Positions 27,018-34,833 of a DNA stretch of 64,000 bases are shown piece after piece; the stretch's first letter is position 1, and every line of letters starts with the position of its first letter. The stretch spans positions 62,001 to 126,000 of the forward strand of contig JACQBA010000005.1 in assembly GCA_016194745.1 (NCBI GenBank), read 5' to 3'. A program made the position numbers and the translations under genes. A model generated the notes under the pieces. It had not been told where the DNA came from. It did no database searches and saw only the letters and a program-made list of their open reading frames with translations. The stretch comes from Elusimicrobiota bacterium. GTDB taxonomy: Bacteria > Elusimicrobiota > Elusimicrobia > UBA1565 > JACRDR01.

Positions 27018-29251
27018 CGCCCGCGGTCGGCACGAACGTCCTTCGCAAGGAAGGCCCGGAAAAACTGACGGGCCGCGCGCTGTACATCGACGACCACAAG
27101 CTGCCGGGCTGCCTTTTCGGCGCGACGCTGCGCACGACGATCCCGTACGGCAGGCTCAAGCGCCTCGTCTTCGATCCGGCCTTCCCATGGAAGGAATGCG
27201 TCGTCGTCACCGCCAAGGACATCCCCGGCAAGAACGAGGTGGCGCTTATCGAGCACGACCAGCCCATCCTGGTCGACGAGATCGTCCGGCATCCGATGGA
27301 GCCGATCGCGCTCGTCGCGCACAAGAGCCGGGCGAGGGCGTACGAAGCGCTCAAGCATATCCAAGCCGAGTACGAGCCGCTCGATCCGGTCCTGACGATG
27401 GAGGACTCCCTCGCCGTAAAGCAGGCGATCTTTCCTCCGTCCAACGTGTTCAAGGACATCCTCATCCAGAAGGGCGACCTCGAGAGCGGCTTCACGCAGG
27501 CGGAGGTCGTCGTCGAAGGCGAGTACCGGGTGCCGTGGCAGGAGCAGGCCTACATCGAGAACAACGGGATGGCGGCGTGGGTCGACAAGGACGGCACGAT
27601 CGTCGTGCTCGGCTCGATGCAGTGCCCGTACTACGTCCACAAGTCCCTCGCGTACGCCTTCGGCAAGCCCGCGGAGAAGGTCCGCGTCATCCAAGCGACG
27701 ACGGGCGGCGGCTTCGGCGGCAAGGAGGACTACCCCTCCATCCTCGCGGCGCACGCGGCGCTGCTCGCCATCAAGGCCAAGAAGCCCGTCAAGATCATCT
27801 ATGACCGGCCGGAGGACATGGCCGCGACGACGAAGCGCCATCCGGCGTGGATTAAGCACCGCACCGGCGTCACCCGCCACGGCAAGCTTGTCGTGCAGGA
27901 CGTGGAGGTCGTTATGGACGGCGGGGCGTACATGACGCTGTCGCCCGTCGTCCTCTCCCGCGGGGCGATCCACGCGGCGGGGCCGTACGAATGCCCGAAC
28001 GTCCGCATCCGCGCGCGCGCCGTCGCGACGAACACGCCGCCGAACGGCGCCTTCCGAGGCTTCGGCGCCCCGCAGACCCTTTACGCGGCTGAGCTGCACA
28101 TGGCCAAGATCGCGCATACCCTCGGCGTCGACCCGCTGACCCTCCGGCGCATCAACGTGCTGAAGCTGGGCTCCTCGACGGCGACGAGCCAAGTGCTGCG
28201 CGAGAGCGTCGGGGCCGAGGACGTCCTCGAGCGCTGCGTCGTGAAGAGCGGCTACGTGAAGCGCCGCATCGAGTGCGCCCAGCACAACCGCGATCCCAAG
28301 TCCCCGGCGTGGAAGGGCGTCGGGCTCTCCTTGATCTATCACGGCAGCGGCTTCACCGGCGCGGGCGAGGTGATGCTCGCGAGCCAGGCCGGCGTGGCCT
28401 TGGACAAGGACGGGCGCATCCGCGTCCTCGCCGCCTCGACCGAGATCGGACAGGGGACGATCACGATGTTCGCTCAGATCGCGGCCGACGCGCTCGGGCT
28501 TCCCGTCGGCTGGGTCGATGTCGAGACTCCCGACACGAGCAAGGTGCCCAACAGTGGGCCGACGGTCGCCAGCCGCACGTGCATGATCGTCGGCGAGCTG
28601 GTGCGGCGCGCCTGCCTGGACCTTAAGAACGACCTCGCGACCGTCGTGAAGGGCGGCGTGCCGCGCAGCGAGAAGGAACTCCGGCGGGCCGCCTCGGCCG
28701 TGTGCGGGAAGGCCCCGTCCAAGGAATACATCGCCTCCTACGAGAAGCCGCGCGAGATCGTCTGGGACGACAAGGCCTACCGCGGGGACGCCTACGGCGC
28801 GTTCGGCTACGCGGCCATCGTGGTCGAGGTGGAGGTCGACAAGGCCACTTACGAGATCAAAGTCGACAAGGTGACGTCGGTCTTCGAGATCGGCAAGGCG
28901 GTGCACCCGCTCCTGGCGGAGGGGCAGATCATCGGAGGGCTCGCCCAGGGCCTCGGGTACTCGCTCATGGAGGACCCGGTCTACAGGAACGGAGTCATGG
29001 TCAACGCGCAGCTGACGAACTACATCCTGCCGACCTCGCTCGATACGCCGCCGATGGACATCGAGATCCTGGAGAAGCCGTACTCGCACGGGCCCTTCGG
29101 CGCGAAAGGCCTCGGCGAGCTGCCGATGGACGTGCCCGGCCCCGCGGTCGCGGCGGCGGTGTTCCACGCGACGGGCCGTTGGATCCCGGAGCTGCCGATC
29201 CTTCCCGAGAAAATTCTCAAGGCCTTCTCCCATGATCAAGCTAAAGGTTAA
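27014..29251 (+). CDS. xdhB: Xanthine dehydrogenase, molybdopterin-binding subunit
   Basis: This 745-residue subunit holds the molybdenum cofactor and oxidises hypoxanthine/xanthine to urate. Seen: the N-terminal RKEGPEKLTGRALYIDD, GGGFGGKED (Glu at the position of bovine Glu802), FRGFGAPQ (Arg880 equivalent), STEIGQGTITMF and the C-terminal GAKGLGELP with the catalytic Glu (1261 equivalent). The carbon-monoxide dehydrogenase cysteine loop is absent. GTG 27014 overlaps the aldolase stop (GTGA). The 2Fe-2S and FAD subunits follow. Symbols for this subunit differ between species; I use xdhB for the large subunit with reservation. Confidence 0.88.
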   Translation: MTPAVGTNVLRKEGPEKLTGRALYIDDHKLPGCLFGATLRTTIPYGRLKRLVFDPAFPWKECVVVTAKDIPGKNEVALIEHDQPILVDEIVRHPMEPIALVAHKSRARAYEALKHIQAEYEPLDPVLTMEDSLAVKQAIFPPSNVFKDILIQKGDLESGFTQAEVVVEGEYRVPWQEQAYIENNGMAAWVDKDGTIVVLGSMQCPYYVHKSLAYAFGKPAEKVRVIQATTGGGFGGKEDYPSILAAHAALLAIKAKKPVKIIYDRPEDMAATTKRHPAWIKHRTGVTRHGKLVVQDVEVVMDGGAYMTLSPVVLSRGAIHAAGPYECPNVRIRARAVATNTPPNGAFRGFGAPQTLYAAELHMAKIAHTLGVDPLTLRRINVLKLGSSTATSQVLRESVGAEDVLERCVVKSGYVKRRIECAQHNRDPKSPAWKGVGLSLIYHGSGFTGAGEVMLASQAGVALDKDGRIRVLAASTEIGQGTITMFAQIAADALGLPVGWVDVETPDTSKVPNSGPTVASRTCMIVGELVRRACLDLKNDLATVVKGGVPRSEKELRRAASAVCGKAPSKEYIASYEKPREIVWDDKAYRGDAYGAFGYAAIVVEVEVDKATYEIKVDKVTSVFEIGKAVHPLLAEGQIIGGLAQGLGYSLMEDPVYRNGVMVNAQLTNYILPTSLDTPPMDIEILEKPYSHGPFGAKGLGELPMDVPGPAVAAAVFHATGRWIPELPILPEKILKAFSHDQAKG

Positions 29252-29702
29252 CGGCCGGACGCGAACGTTCAAGGGCGCCCCGTTCACGCGCCTCATCGAC
29301 GTGCTGCGGGAGGAGCTCGGCCTTACGGGCACCAAGGAAGGCTGCGGCGAGGGGGAATGCGGCGCCTGCACGGTGCTAGTGGACGGCGCGGCGGTCTGCT
29401 CCTGCCTCATCCCGGTCTGCCAGGCCGACGGGGCCAGCGTCGAGACCGTCGAGTCCCTCGGCACGCCGGAAAAGCTGGGGGCGCTCCAAGAGGGCTTTCT
29501 AAAGGAAGGAGGCGCGCAGTGCGGCATCTGCACGCCCGGCATGCTGATGTCGGCGACGGGCTGGCTCCGGCGGGGCGGCGGCGCCGACGCGGCGTCGCTG
29601 CGCTGCGCCATCGCGGGCAACCTCTGTCGCTGCACTGGATACCAGCACATCATCGATTCCGTCGTCAGCTCGGTGAAAGGGAGGAAGCGTGCGCGGCGAT
29701 AG
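29232..29702 (+). CDS. Xanthine dehydrogenase, 2Fe-2S subunit
   Basis: This 156-residue electron-transfer subunit has both iron-sulfur clusters of the family. The plant-ferredoxin type cluster uses Cys38, Cys43, Cys46 and Cys56 (EGCGEGECGAC...VCSC). The helical-domain cluster uses Cys97 and Cys100 (QCGICTPGM) and the NLCRCTGY pair near 131-133. It moves electrons from molybdenum to FAD. It overlaps the end of the large subunit gene by 20 nt, and the FAD subunit start lies within its last codons. Confidence 0.95.
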   Translation: MIKLKVNGRTRTFKGAPFTRLIDVLREELGLTGTKEGCGEGECGACTVLVDGAAVCSCLIPVCQADGASVETVESLGTPEKLGALQEGFLKEGGAQCGICTPGMLMSATGWLRRGGGADAASLRCAIAGNLCRCTGYQHIIDSVVSSVKGRKRARR

Positions 29703-30546
29703 CGCGTCGATGAAGGTGCTGCGCCCCGCGACGGCCGACGAGGCCGTGAGGATGTACGCGCGCGCTCCCAAGGCGCTGCCCGTGGCCGGGGGCACCGACG
29801 TCATGGTGCTGTGGAACGCGGGCCTTCTCAACGGGCGGGTCGTGCTGGACCTGTGGGGCGTGGAGGAGTGGCGGAAGATCCGCGTGCGAAAGGACGGGAT
29901 CCTCATCGGCGCGCTCGCGACCCACGCCCGGCTCCGCGAGCATCCCGCGATCCGCGAGAAGTTCCCGCTCTTATCCGAGGCGTGCGCCACGGTCGGCGCC
30001 GAGCAGATCCAGAATCGAGGCACGATCGGGGGCAACGTCGCCAACGCGTCTCCCGCAGGCGATACGTTTCCGGCGCTGGCCGTGTACGAGGCGGTCGTCC
30101 ACGTCGCGTCCGCGAAAGGCCGGCGGACGCTGCCGCTCTCTCAGGTCTTCGCGGGGGTCAAGAAAACGGCCCTCGCCCCGGGCGAGCTCATCGAGGCGAT
30201 CTTCCTGCCCATGTTGCCGCGCAGGCCGGATCGCCGCGTATTCCGCAAGGTCGGCCAGAGGGCCGCTCAGACGATCTCCAAGACCGTGGGCGCCGCGGTC
30301 CTCTTCCTCAATAAGGACGGTACGGTCGAGGAGCTCCGCGTCGCGTTCGGGAGCGTCGCGCCGACCGTCCGGCGCCTGCGCGCCGCCGAGGATGCGCTCA
30401 AGGGGCGGCTGCTCACGGCGGCGTCGGCCGAGGAGGCGTGCGGCTTGATCGAGCGGGACATCTCGCCGATCGACGATATGCGCTCCACGCGCGAGTACCG
30501 TCTTCGCGTCACCCGCAACATCCTCCGCGCCTTCCTCTGGTCCTAG
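29689..30546 (+). CDS. Xanthine dehydrogenase, FAD-binding subunit
   Basis: The 285-residue CO dehydrogenase-type flavoprotein subunit carries the FAD-binding PVAGGTDVMVLWNAG (about 36) and NRGTIGGNVANASPAGDTFPAL (about 110) motifs, and passes electrons to NAD+ or another acceptor. GTG 29689 has GGGAGG four bases upstream; ATG 29710 is an alternative. The stop codon TAG is part of the CTAG that flanks the MITE-like element at 30543-30854. Confidence 0.92.
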   Translation: MRGDSASMKVLRPATADEAVRMYARAPKALPVAGGTDVMVLWNAGLLNGRVVLDLWGVEEWRKIRVRKDGILIGALATHARLREHPAIREKFPLLSEACATVGAEQIQNRGTIGGNVANASPAGDTFPALAVYEAVVHVASAKGRRTLPLSQVFAGVKKTALAPGELIEAIFLPMLPRRPDRRVFRKVGQRAAQTISKTVGAAVLFLNKDGTVEELRVAFGSVAPTVRRLRAAEDALKGRLLTAASAEEACGLIERDISPIDDMRSTREYRLRVTRNILRAFLWS

Positions 30547-30600
30547 TGTAGTGTCTCACTATTCCCTTGACATTTGGCCGTGCGATTTTGGGCTCCGGCT

Positions 30601-30647
30601 AGGCGCGAGGAGCGCGCATACTGAACGTATGCAAGCGACGAGCAACG
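30601..30647 (+). repeat. Core repeat copy 1 inside the MITE-like element
   Basis: The copy shares GGCGCGAGGAGCG, ATACTGAACGTAT and CGAGCAACG, in the same order and spacing, with copy 2 (30750-30797, opposite strand). ATAC-N5-GTAT at its centre is a short palindrome. Confidence 0.75.
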
Positions 30648-30749
30648 ACGCCGGAGCCCAAAAGCGCACGGCCACGCAATTAGGGATAAGCGTGGTCGTA
30701 GCAGCGATTTTCCTTGATAGCGAGGCGAGCCGCCCTTGCCCGCATGCTG

Positions 30750-30797
30750 CGTTGCTCGGAGCTCAGATACGTTCAGTATCTTCGCTCCTCGCGCCTT
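30750..30797 (-). repeat. Core repeat copy 2 inside the MITE-like element
   Basis: Read on the minus strand, it gives GGCGCGAGGAGCG, ATACTGAACGTAT and CGAGCAACG, matching copy 1 with differences mainly in the bases flanking the central palindrome. Confidence 0.75.
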
Positions 30798-30850
30798 GCC
30801 TGCGGTCAAGGGCGGCTCGCCAAATGCCAAGAGAATAGTGAGACACTACA

Positions 30851-31561
30851 CTAGCGGGCCAGGATGCGACGGAAAAGGGCTTGCAGGAACGCCGTGTCCT
30901 TTCGCCGCAGCGCCCAATGCCGGAACATCTCCCGCAGCATCCGCGCCTTGGACGCCTCGGGCGTCGCGCGCATGTAGTCGAGACGGTCCATCGCCGAGAG
31001 CGCTTTGCGCATCAGGTCCTCGAGCTGCTCGGGGGCCGGCGGAGCGTCCTTGGGCTCTCGGCGCGCGGGGACCCGCGCGGACGAGCGCGCGAGCTCGTAG
31101 GCGATGACGGCCGCCGCGTGGCCGAGATTCATCGACGGCGTCTCGGGGCGCGTCGGTATCGTCACGACCGCGTGCGCGGCTTCCATATCCGCGTTGGAAA
31201 GCCCGGTCTTCTCCGGCCCCAGGACGACGGCCGTGGTCCCGCCGTCGCTCCGTTCCTCGATATAGGGTCGTAATGCCGGGAGCGCGATGACGGGCCGGTC
31301 GGGTCTGCGCCGCCCGTCCGCCGCGGCGAGGATCAGGGTGCAGCCGCGCAGGGCCTCCGTCATCGTTTGTGCCTTCGCGCGGCGCAAGAGATCCTCCGCG
31401 CCGACGGCGGAGACGGCTTCGCTCCAGACGGGGGGATGCGGATCGACGAGCCGAAGATCGCTGAAGCCGAAGTTGGCCATGGCACGGGCCACGGCCCCGA
31501 TGTTGTTGGGATTTCGCGGGCGGACGAGAATGAACCGGAGGGCGAAAGCGCGGGACGTCAC
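30851..31561 (-). CDS. trmJ: TrmJ-type SPOUT RNA methyltransferase
   Basis: This 236-residue knotted methyltransferase is of the kind that 2'-O-methylates tRNA position 32. The N-terminal LVRPRNPNNIGAVARAM, GPEKTGLSNADM and the knot motif IPTRPETPSMNLGHAAAVIAYEL are typical, followed by a C-terminal helical extension (about 185-236) as in TrmJ. The tRNA target is inferred from family. GTG 31561 has TACAAT (31574-31569) ending exactly 7 nt upstream, a leaderless arrangement. Its TAG stop lies in the right-hand CTAG of the MITE-like element. Confidence 0.85.
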   Translation of the reverse strand: MTSRAFALRFILVRPRNPNNIGAVARAMANFGFSDLRLVDPHPPVWSEAVSAVGAEDLLRRAKAQTMTEALRGCTLILAAADGRRRPDRPVIALPALRPYIEERSDGGTTAVVLGPEKTGLSNADMEAAHAVVTIPTRPETPSMNLGHAAAVIAYELARSSARVPARREPKDAPPAPEQLEDLMRKALSAMDRLDYMRATPEASKARMLREMFRHWALRRKDTAFLQALFRRILAR

Positions 31562-31568
31562 GCGCTCG

Positions 31569-31574
31569 ATTGTA
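31569..31574 (-). promoter_or_regulatory. -10 box of leaderless trmJ promoter
   Basis: TACAAT on the minus strand lies 7 nt from the GTG start at 31561; no Shine-Dalgarno sequence fits between. Confidence 0.55.
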
Positions 31575-31591
31575 GCAGTTGGGGCGGCGCG

Positions 31592-31759
31592 CTAGTCCAA
31601 GTGCGGCAGCATGGCCTCGGGGACCTTGAGCAGATGATAGGCCGCGAAGGCGATGAGCGCGATCCCGACGATGAAGAACCCCACGACGAACGAATCGCGC
31701 ATTCCCATGTCGACGTATTCCGTCTGGAAGGACGAGAGGTTGGCGACGACGACGTTCAT
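31592..31759 (-). CDS. Small single-pass membrane protein
   Basis: A 55-codon frame starts MNVVVANLSSF, contains one strong hydrophobic helix (about residues 23-43, DSFVVGFFIVGIALIAFAAY), and ends HLLKVPEAMLPHLD. The gene lies between the GYF-repeat protein (minus strand, 86 nt upstream) and trmJ (30 nt downstream). A GGGGG stretch precedes the ATG by 5 nt. No family is recognised; it could be a small subunit or regulator of a membrane complex. Confidence 0.55.
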   Translation of the reverse strand: MNVVVANLSSFQTEYVDMGMRDSFVVGFFIVGIALIAFAAYHLLKVPEAMLPHLD

Positions 31760-31845
31760 GGTACCCCCATGCGATGATGTCTTCTCGAAAGCATAGCGCG
31801 ACGGTGTTTCCCATTTGTGTCGACGAGGAATCCGCCGCGCGGGGG

Positions 31846-33555
31846 CTACTTGCGGTTGAGGTACTTCTCGAGCTCGTCGACGCTCATCTCGGTCGCGGGC
31901 TTGACCGACGGCTTGCGCGCTTCGGGCTCGGCGGGCTTAGGAGGGATCGGAGACGGCTCGTTCGCCTTTGGGCGGGACGGTTCGGAACGGGAAATCCCGG
32001 GCAAGGGCGGCGCGGGCTTGGGCGCGGCGGGGCGCTCCTCCATTTTTGGCGCCGGCGTCCGCGCCGGCTCGTTGGAAACCGCGGCGACCGGCTCCGGCGC
32101 GGGGGTCTCGTCGGCGGGAGCCGGAGCGGCAGGCGGGGGGGATTTGGGCTTTTTCGGACGAGAGGCGCGCTTCGGCGGCACGTCCATCGGGGGGACGGCG
32201 TCCTGGGGCGCGTCCGGTCCTCCGGCCATATCCGCCTCGGCGCCGGGGTTGGCGGCCTCCACCGTCTTTGCGTCGAGATCGACGACGAATAGATGGGACT
32301 CGGTCGACGGGACGACGCCGGCGTCGTCGCCGCTCCCCGAAAAGGCCTCTTTCAATCGGGACGTCAGGGTATCGGTGACGCGAGCCTCTACTTGGAATCG
32401 GGTGCCGTCGACGGGATTGGCGGACCATGCGACTTGGTAGGTCGCGTCAAGACCGCGCCACTGCTCCTGGATCTTCGGGCGCGCCTGCCGCGCGATCTCC
32501 TCGGGCGTCGCGCCGGTGGCAGCGGCCTGGTCGCGGCAGAATTGCCAGGCGATGCGGTAGGGCGCGGCGCGGAACACTTCGCCTACGGTCCGCAGGGGCC
32601 GCCAGCGTTTCTGGCTCGTCTCTCCGATGTTGTAGAGGTTGGTCGGCGCCTTGCGGCGCGCGCCCGGCGGCAGCGGGTACCCTTTCACCAGATCGATCGC
32701 CTTGCGAAGCGGCAGCCCAGCGTCGGGCAGCTTCGCCGGGACGGCCGGCGCTTTCGCCGCGGGTTCGCGCGCGACGGCGGCCGGCGCCGCGGCGTTCGAG
32801 CGGCTCTTGGGCCAAAAACGCATCGCCGCGGCCGCCGCGGTCACCAGCGCCGCCGAGCCGGCCAGATACGCGAGCGTCCTTCGGCTGGGCAGCCACGACT
32901 TGGGCGAGGACGCCGCGGGTTTGGGCGGTTTCGGAAAGTCGAAATCGATCGCGCGAGGCTCCGGGGCGGCGCCGGGCGGGGCCTTGAACCCATCGGGCTT
33001 CGGGAAATCGAAATCGATCGATCGCGGCTTCTCCGCGGGGGCGCCGGGCGGGGGCTTGAAGCCGTCCGGTTTCGGAAAGTCGAAGTCGATGGAGCGGGGC
33101 TCCGGGGCGGCGCCGGGCGGCGGCTTGAAGCCCGCGGGTTTCGGGAAATCGAAATCGATGGAGCGCGGAGGCTTGGCAGGCTCAGGCGCCGGAGCATCGG
33201 GGAGGAGGACGGATTTGAGCTCCGCGATCTCCGCGACCGGCTTCCAGGCCCCGGCGTCCTGCGCGCCGACCGGGCATACGAGAGTCGCCGGGGAAAGTCC
33301 GGAAACCCGCTTCATGGCCGCCGCGTCGAAAGGTCCCTTGGCCGAGCGGTCCGGCTCCAGGATCCAGAAGCGCGCGGGAAGCGAACGCAGAAGCGACCCC
33401 ATCTCCGGGCGATCCTTGGCCCTCGACCAGTCGTTGCCGCCCGCGGCCCCGTCGGGGCAAACGAGCGTCTCCGGGCCGAAGCGCCCGTCCGAGCGCAGCT
33501 CGTCCTCAGTGTACGGTCCGACGGCGTCGTTGCCGTGGTATATCCAGTAGCGCAT
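31846..33555 (-). CDS. GYF_2-domain membrane protein with IDFDFPKP repeats
   Basis: The 569-residue protein has two N-terminal GYF_2-like domains: residues 1-60 (MRYWIYHGNDAVGPYTEDEL) and about 60-115 (RFWILEPDRSAKGPFDAAAM). Four repeats of about 23 residues follow (about 125-215), each with IDFDFPKP and three of them continuing GFKxPPGA. Then come one transmembrane helix (about 225-245, YLAGSAALVTAAAAAM), a folded region (about 270-410) and a Pro/Lys/Ala-rich tail ending ELEKYLNRK. GYF domains bind proline-rich peptides, so self-association through the repeats is possible. Function is unknown. It is the last gene of a four-gene operon starting at 34705. Confidence 0.7.
   Translation of the reverse strand: MRYWIYHGNDAVGPYTEDELRSDGRFGPETLVCPDGAAGGNDWSRAKDRPEMGSLLRSLPARFWILEPDRSAKGPFDAAAMKRVSGLSPATLVCPVGAQDAGAWKPVAEIAELKSVLLPDAPAPEPAKPPRSIDFDFPKPAGFKPPPGAAPEPRSIDFDFPKPDGFKPPPGAPAEKPRSIDFDFPKPDGFKAPPGAAPEPRAIDFDFPKPPKPAASSPKSWLPSRRTLAYLAGSAALVTAAAAAMRFWPKSRSNAAAPAAVAREPAAKAPAVPAKLPDAGLPLRKAIDLVKGYPLPPGARRKAPTNLYNIGETSQKRWRPLRTVGEVFRAAPYRIAWQFCRDQAAATGATPEEIARQARPKIQEQWRGLDATYQVAWSANPVDGTRFQVEARVTDTLTSRLKEAFSGSGDDAGVVPSTESHLFVVDLDAKTVEAANPGAEADMAGGPDAPQDAVPPMDVPPKRASRPKKPKSPPPAAPAPADETPAPEPVAAVSNEPARTPAPKMEERPAAPKPAPPLPGISRSEPSRPKANEPSPIPPKPAEPEARKPSVKPATEMSVDELEKYLNRK
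32920..33170 (-). repeat. In-gene tandem repeats encoding IDFDFPKP units
   Basis: Four imperfect tandem units of 69-72 bp lie in the GYF-domain gene. DNA identity between units is high, including synonymous positions, which suggests recent expansion or gene conversion. Confidence 0.8.
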
Positions 33556-33564
33556 CGTTCAAGT

Positions 33565-33885
33565 TCAACGAAACGGCGGTCTTGCCACGATCACGCGCCC
33601 TCCGCCCAACAGCACGAAGGCCGCGGCCGCCAGGAGTCCGAGCCCCGCCAGCATCAGGGGGATCCCGATCGCCGCTCCGACGATGGTGAGCGTGAACACT
33701 ACGCCCACCGCGAGGAGCGAGAGCCCGATCGCGCCGAGCGCGACGGCCAGTCCCGCCCGCACGAGAAGCGACTTCCAGCGCGGGACGGGCTTGGGCGCGC
33801 CGACGATCTCGGCGTCGACTACTTCGGCGTCGATCGTCTCGCGCCGCTCAGGCTCGTGTCCGGGCTCGATCGGCGGCGTCACCAT
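33565..33885 (-). CDS. Small membrane protein of unknown function
   Basis: The 106-residue protein has an acidic cytosolic-type N-terminus (TPPIEPGHEPERRETIDAEVVDAEIVG) and two adjacent hydrophobic helices (about 45-65 and 68-93). No family is recognised. It overlaps the GIY-YIG gene upstream by 38 nt and ends 9 nt before the GYF-repeat gene, so it belongs to the same operon and may be a membrane partner of that protein. Confidence 0.6.
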   Translation of the reverse strand: MVTPPIEPGHEPERRETIDAEVVDAEIVGAPKPVPRWKSLLVRAGLAVALGAIGLSLLAVGVVFTLTIVGAAIGIPLMLAGLGLLAAAAFVLLGGGRVIVARPPFR

Positions 33886-34183
33886 TATTAAGGACCAATG
33901 ATTCCTTTTTATTACGCGGAAGGGACTTGATGCGGGCTTCCCGGACCAGGGCCTGCGAGCGCGTAAGGCCCGTTTCGGAATACAGGAGCAGCACCGGCCG
34001 GCGAGAGCGCGTATACGCGGCTCCCTTTCCGGCGTTGTGCCGTTCGATCCGGTCGGCGACGTCCTTGGCGATCCCGGTATAAAGGCTCCCGTCCCCGCAT
34101 CGGACCACGTAGACCGACCAGTCGAGCGGCATGCCGGGGGCCTCGGCCATCCCCTTGAGCATGCGGAGGTATTTCTTCTCCAT
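33848..34183 (-). CDS. GIY-YIG domain protein (YhbQ/UPF0213-like)
   Basis: The 111-residue protein shows a compact GIY-YIG nuclease fold: WSVYVVRCGDGSLYTGIAKDVADRIERHNAGKGAAYTRSRRPVLLLY, with the paired tyrosines and the conserved Arg, then a Glu in VREARIKSLPRNKK. Stand-alone members of this kind are small putative endonucleases of unclear role, often annotated YhbQ. ATG 34183 lies 3 nt after the yaeQ-like stop. Confidence 0.85.
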   Translation of the reverse strand: MEKKYLRMLKGMAEAPGMPLDWSVYVVRCGDGSLYTGIAKDVADRIERHNAGKGAAYTRSRRPVLLLYSETGLTRSQALVREARIKSLPRNKKESLVLNNGDAADRARTRA

Positions 34184-34186
34184 GAC

Positions 34187-34705
34187 TCAGGGGTGCAGGA
34201 GGTCCGCCACGAAGATGTGATCGTTGACGACCAGGTTCATGGAGGTCCGCGTCGCCTCGCCGACGACCTCGGTCTTCTCCTCGAGCCGGCCGAACCACTC
34301 GGCGAAGGCGCCGTCCGGAAAGCAGAGCGTCTCGAGCCGTTCCTGGTTGAGCTCCTCGGCCTCCACTTTGAAGCGGCGGGCCTGCGCGGGATTCTCCTTG
34401 ATGACGACCAGATGGGCGTAGGGAAAGCGCTTGAGCACCTTGTCCAGCTTGTTGAGCGACGTCGTGCCCACTTCGATCCACAGGTTCACGGTGCCGGAAT
34501 CGTCGGTGGACATGAGGTCGGGCCGGAATTCCTGGCCGAGGAGCGCCGGATGCTTGGCGCTCGCGTCGACGACGAGTTCGGCGTCCCAAAACATGACGTA
34601 CGCGGCGAGCTTGAGCGCGAGGTGCTCGGTCTTCTCGTTGTCGCCGGGAACCAGGATGAGCTTGCGCGAGTCCCCGTTGACGTGCAGATCGGCGCGGATC
34701 TTCAT
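34187..34705 (-). CDS. YaeQ family protein
   Basis: The 172-residue protein fits the YaeQ family: an N-terminal RADLHVNGDSRKL strand, EHLALKLAAYVMFWD, the core VNLWIEVGTTSLNKLDKVLKRF, and VVIKENPAQARRF. YaeQ has a PDDEXK-like nuclease fold, with the Asp and the Glu-X-Lys-type residues around DLMSTDDSGTVNLWIEVG, but no activity is established. It is the first gene of a four-gene operon. TAGAAT (34722-34717) ends 11 nt before the ATG. Confidence 0.7.
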   Translation of the reverse strand: MKIRADLHVNGDSRKLILVPGDNEKTEHLALKLAAYVMFWDAELVVDASAKHPALLGQEFRPDLMSTDDSGTVNLWIEVGTTSLNKLDKVLKRFPYAHLVVIKENPAQARRFKVEAEELNQERLETLCFPDGAFAEWFGRLEEKTEVVGEATRTSMNLVVNDHIFVADLLHP

Positions 34706-34804
34706 TATCCGGGAGGATTCTACCGCATTCGGAGCCGCCCCATATGCGCTTCTCCGCAGACGTCTCCGCGTACGGGAGAGGTAGGGGGACGGGCGTGATA
34801 TTGG

Positions 34805-34825
34805 TACAATCCACTCATTCGGAGG
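34805..34825 (+). promoter_or_regulatory. -10 box and ribosome-binding site, His-rich protein gene
   Basis: TACAAT (34805-34810) is preceded by TGG and is followed 10 nt later by a strong GGAGG (34821-34825), placed 8 nt before the ATG. This contrasts with the leaderless genes nearby. Confidence 0.5.
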
Positions 34826-34833
34826 ATCACCCC

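Larger units (their letters stand above)
30543..30854. mobile_element. MITE-like palindromic element flanked by CTAG
   Basis: The 304-bp gap between two convergent genes is bounded by 36-nt inverted arms (30543-30578 and 30819-30854) that differ at about three positions, both starting CTAG-TGTAGTGTCTCAC. Inside are two further hairpins: arms 30576-30599/30650-30673 and 30724-30744/30801-30821. Each hairpin loop holds a copy, in opposite orientation, of a core of about 47 bp. No protein is encoded. The outer CTAG copies give both flanking genes their stop codons and look like a 4-bp target duplication. Confidence 0.75.

Noticed and set aside
30551..30838. Short frames on both strands inside the MITE-like element
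   Set aside because: They run across the inverted arms and hairpins, start or end in the repeats and have no ribosome-binding site or motif.
32920..33170. CRISPR-like array
   Set aside because: The repeats are in frame, encode IDFDFPKP units and have no unique spacers.
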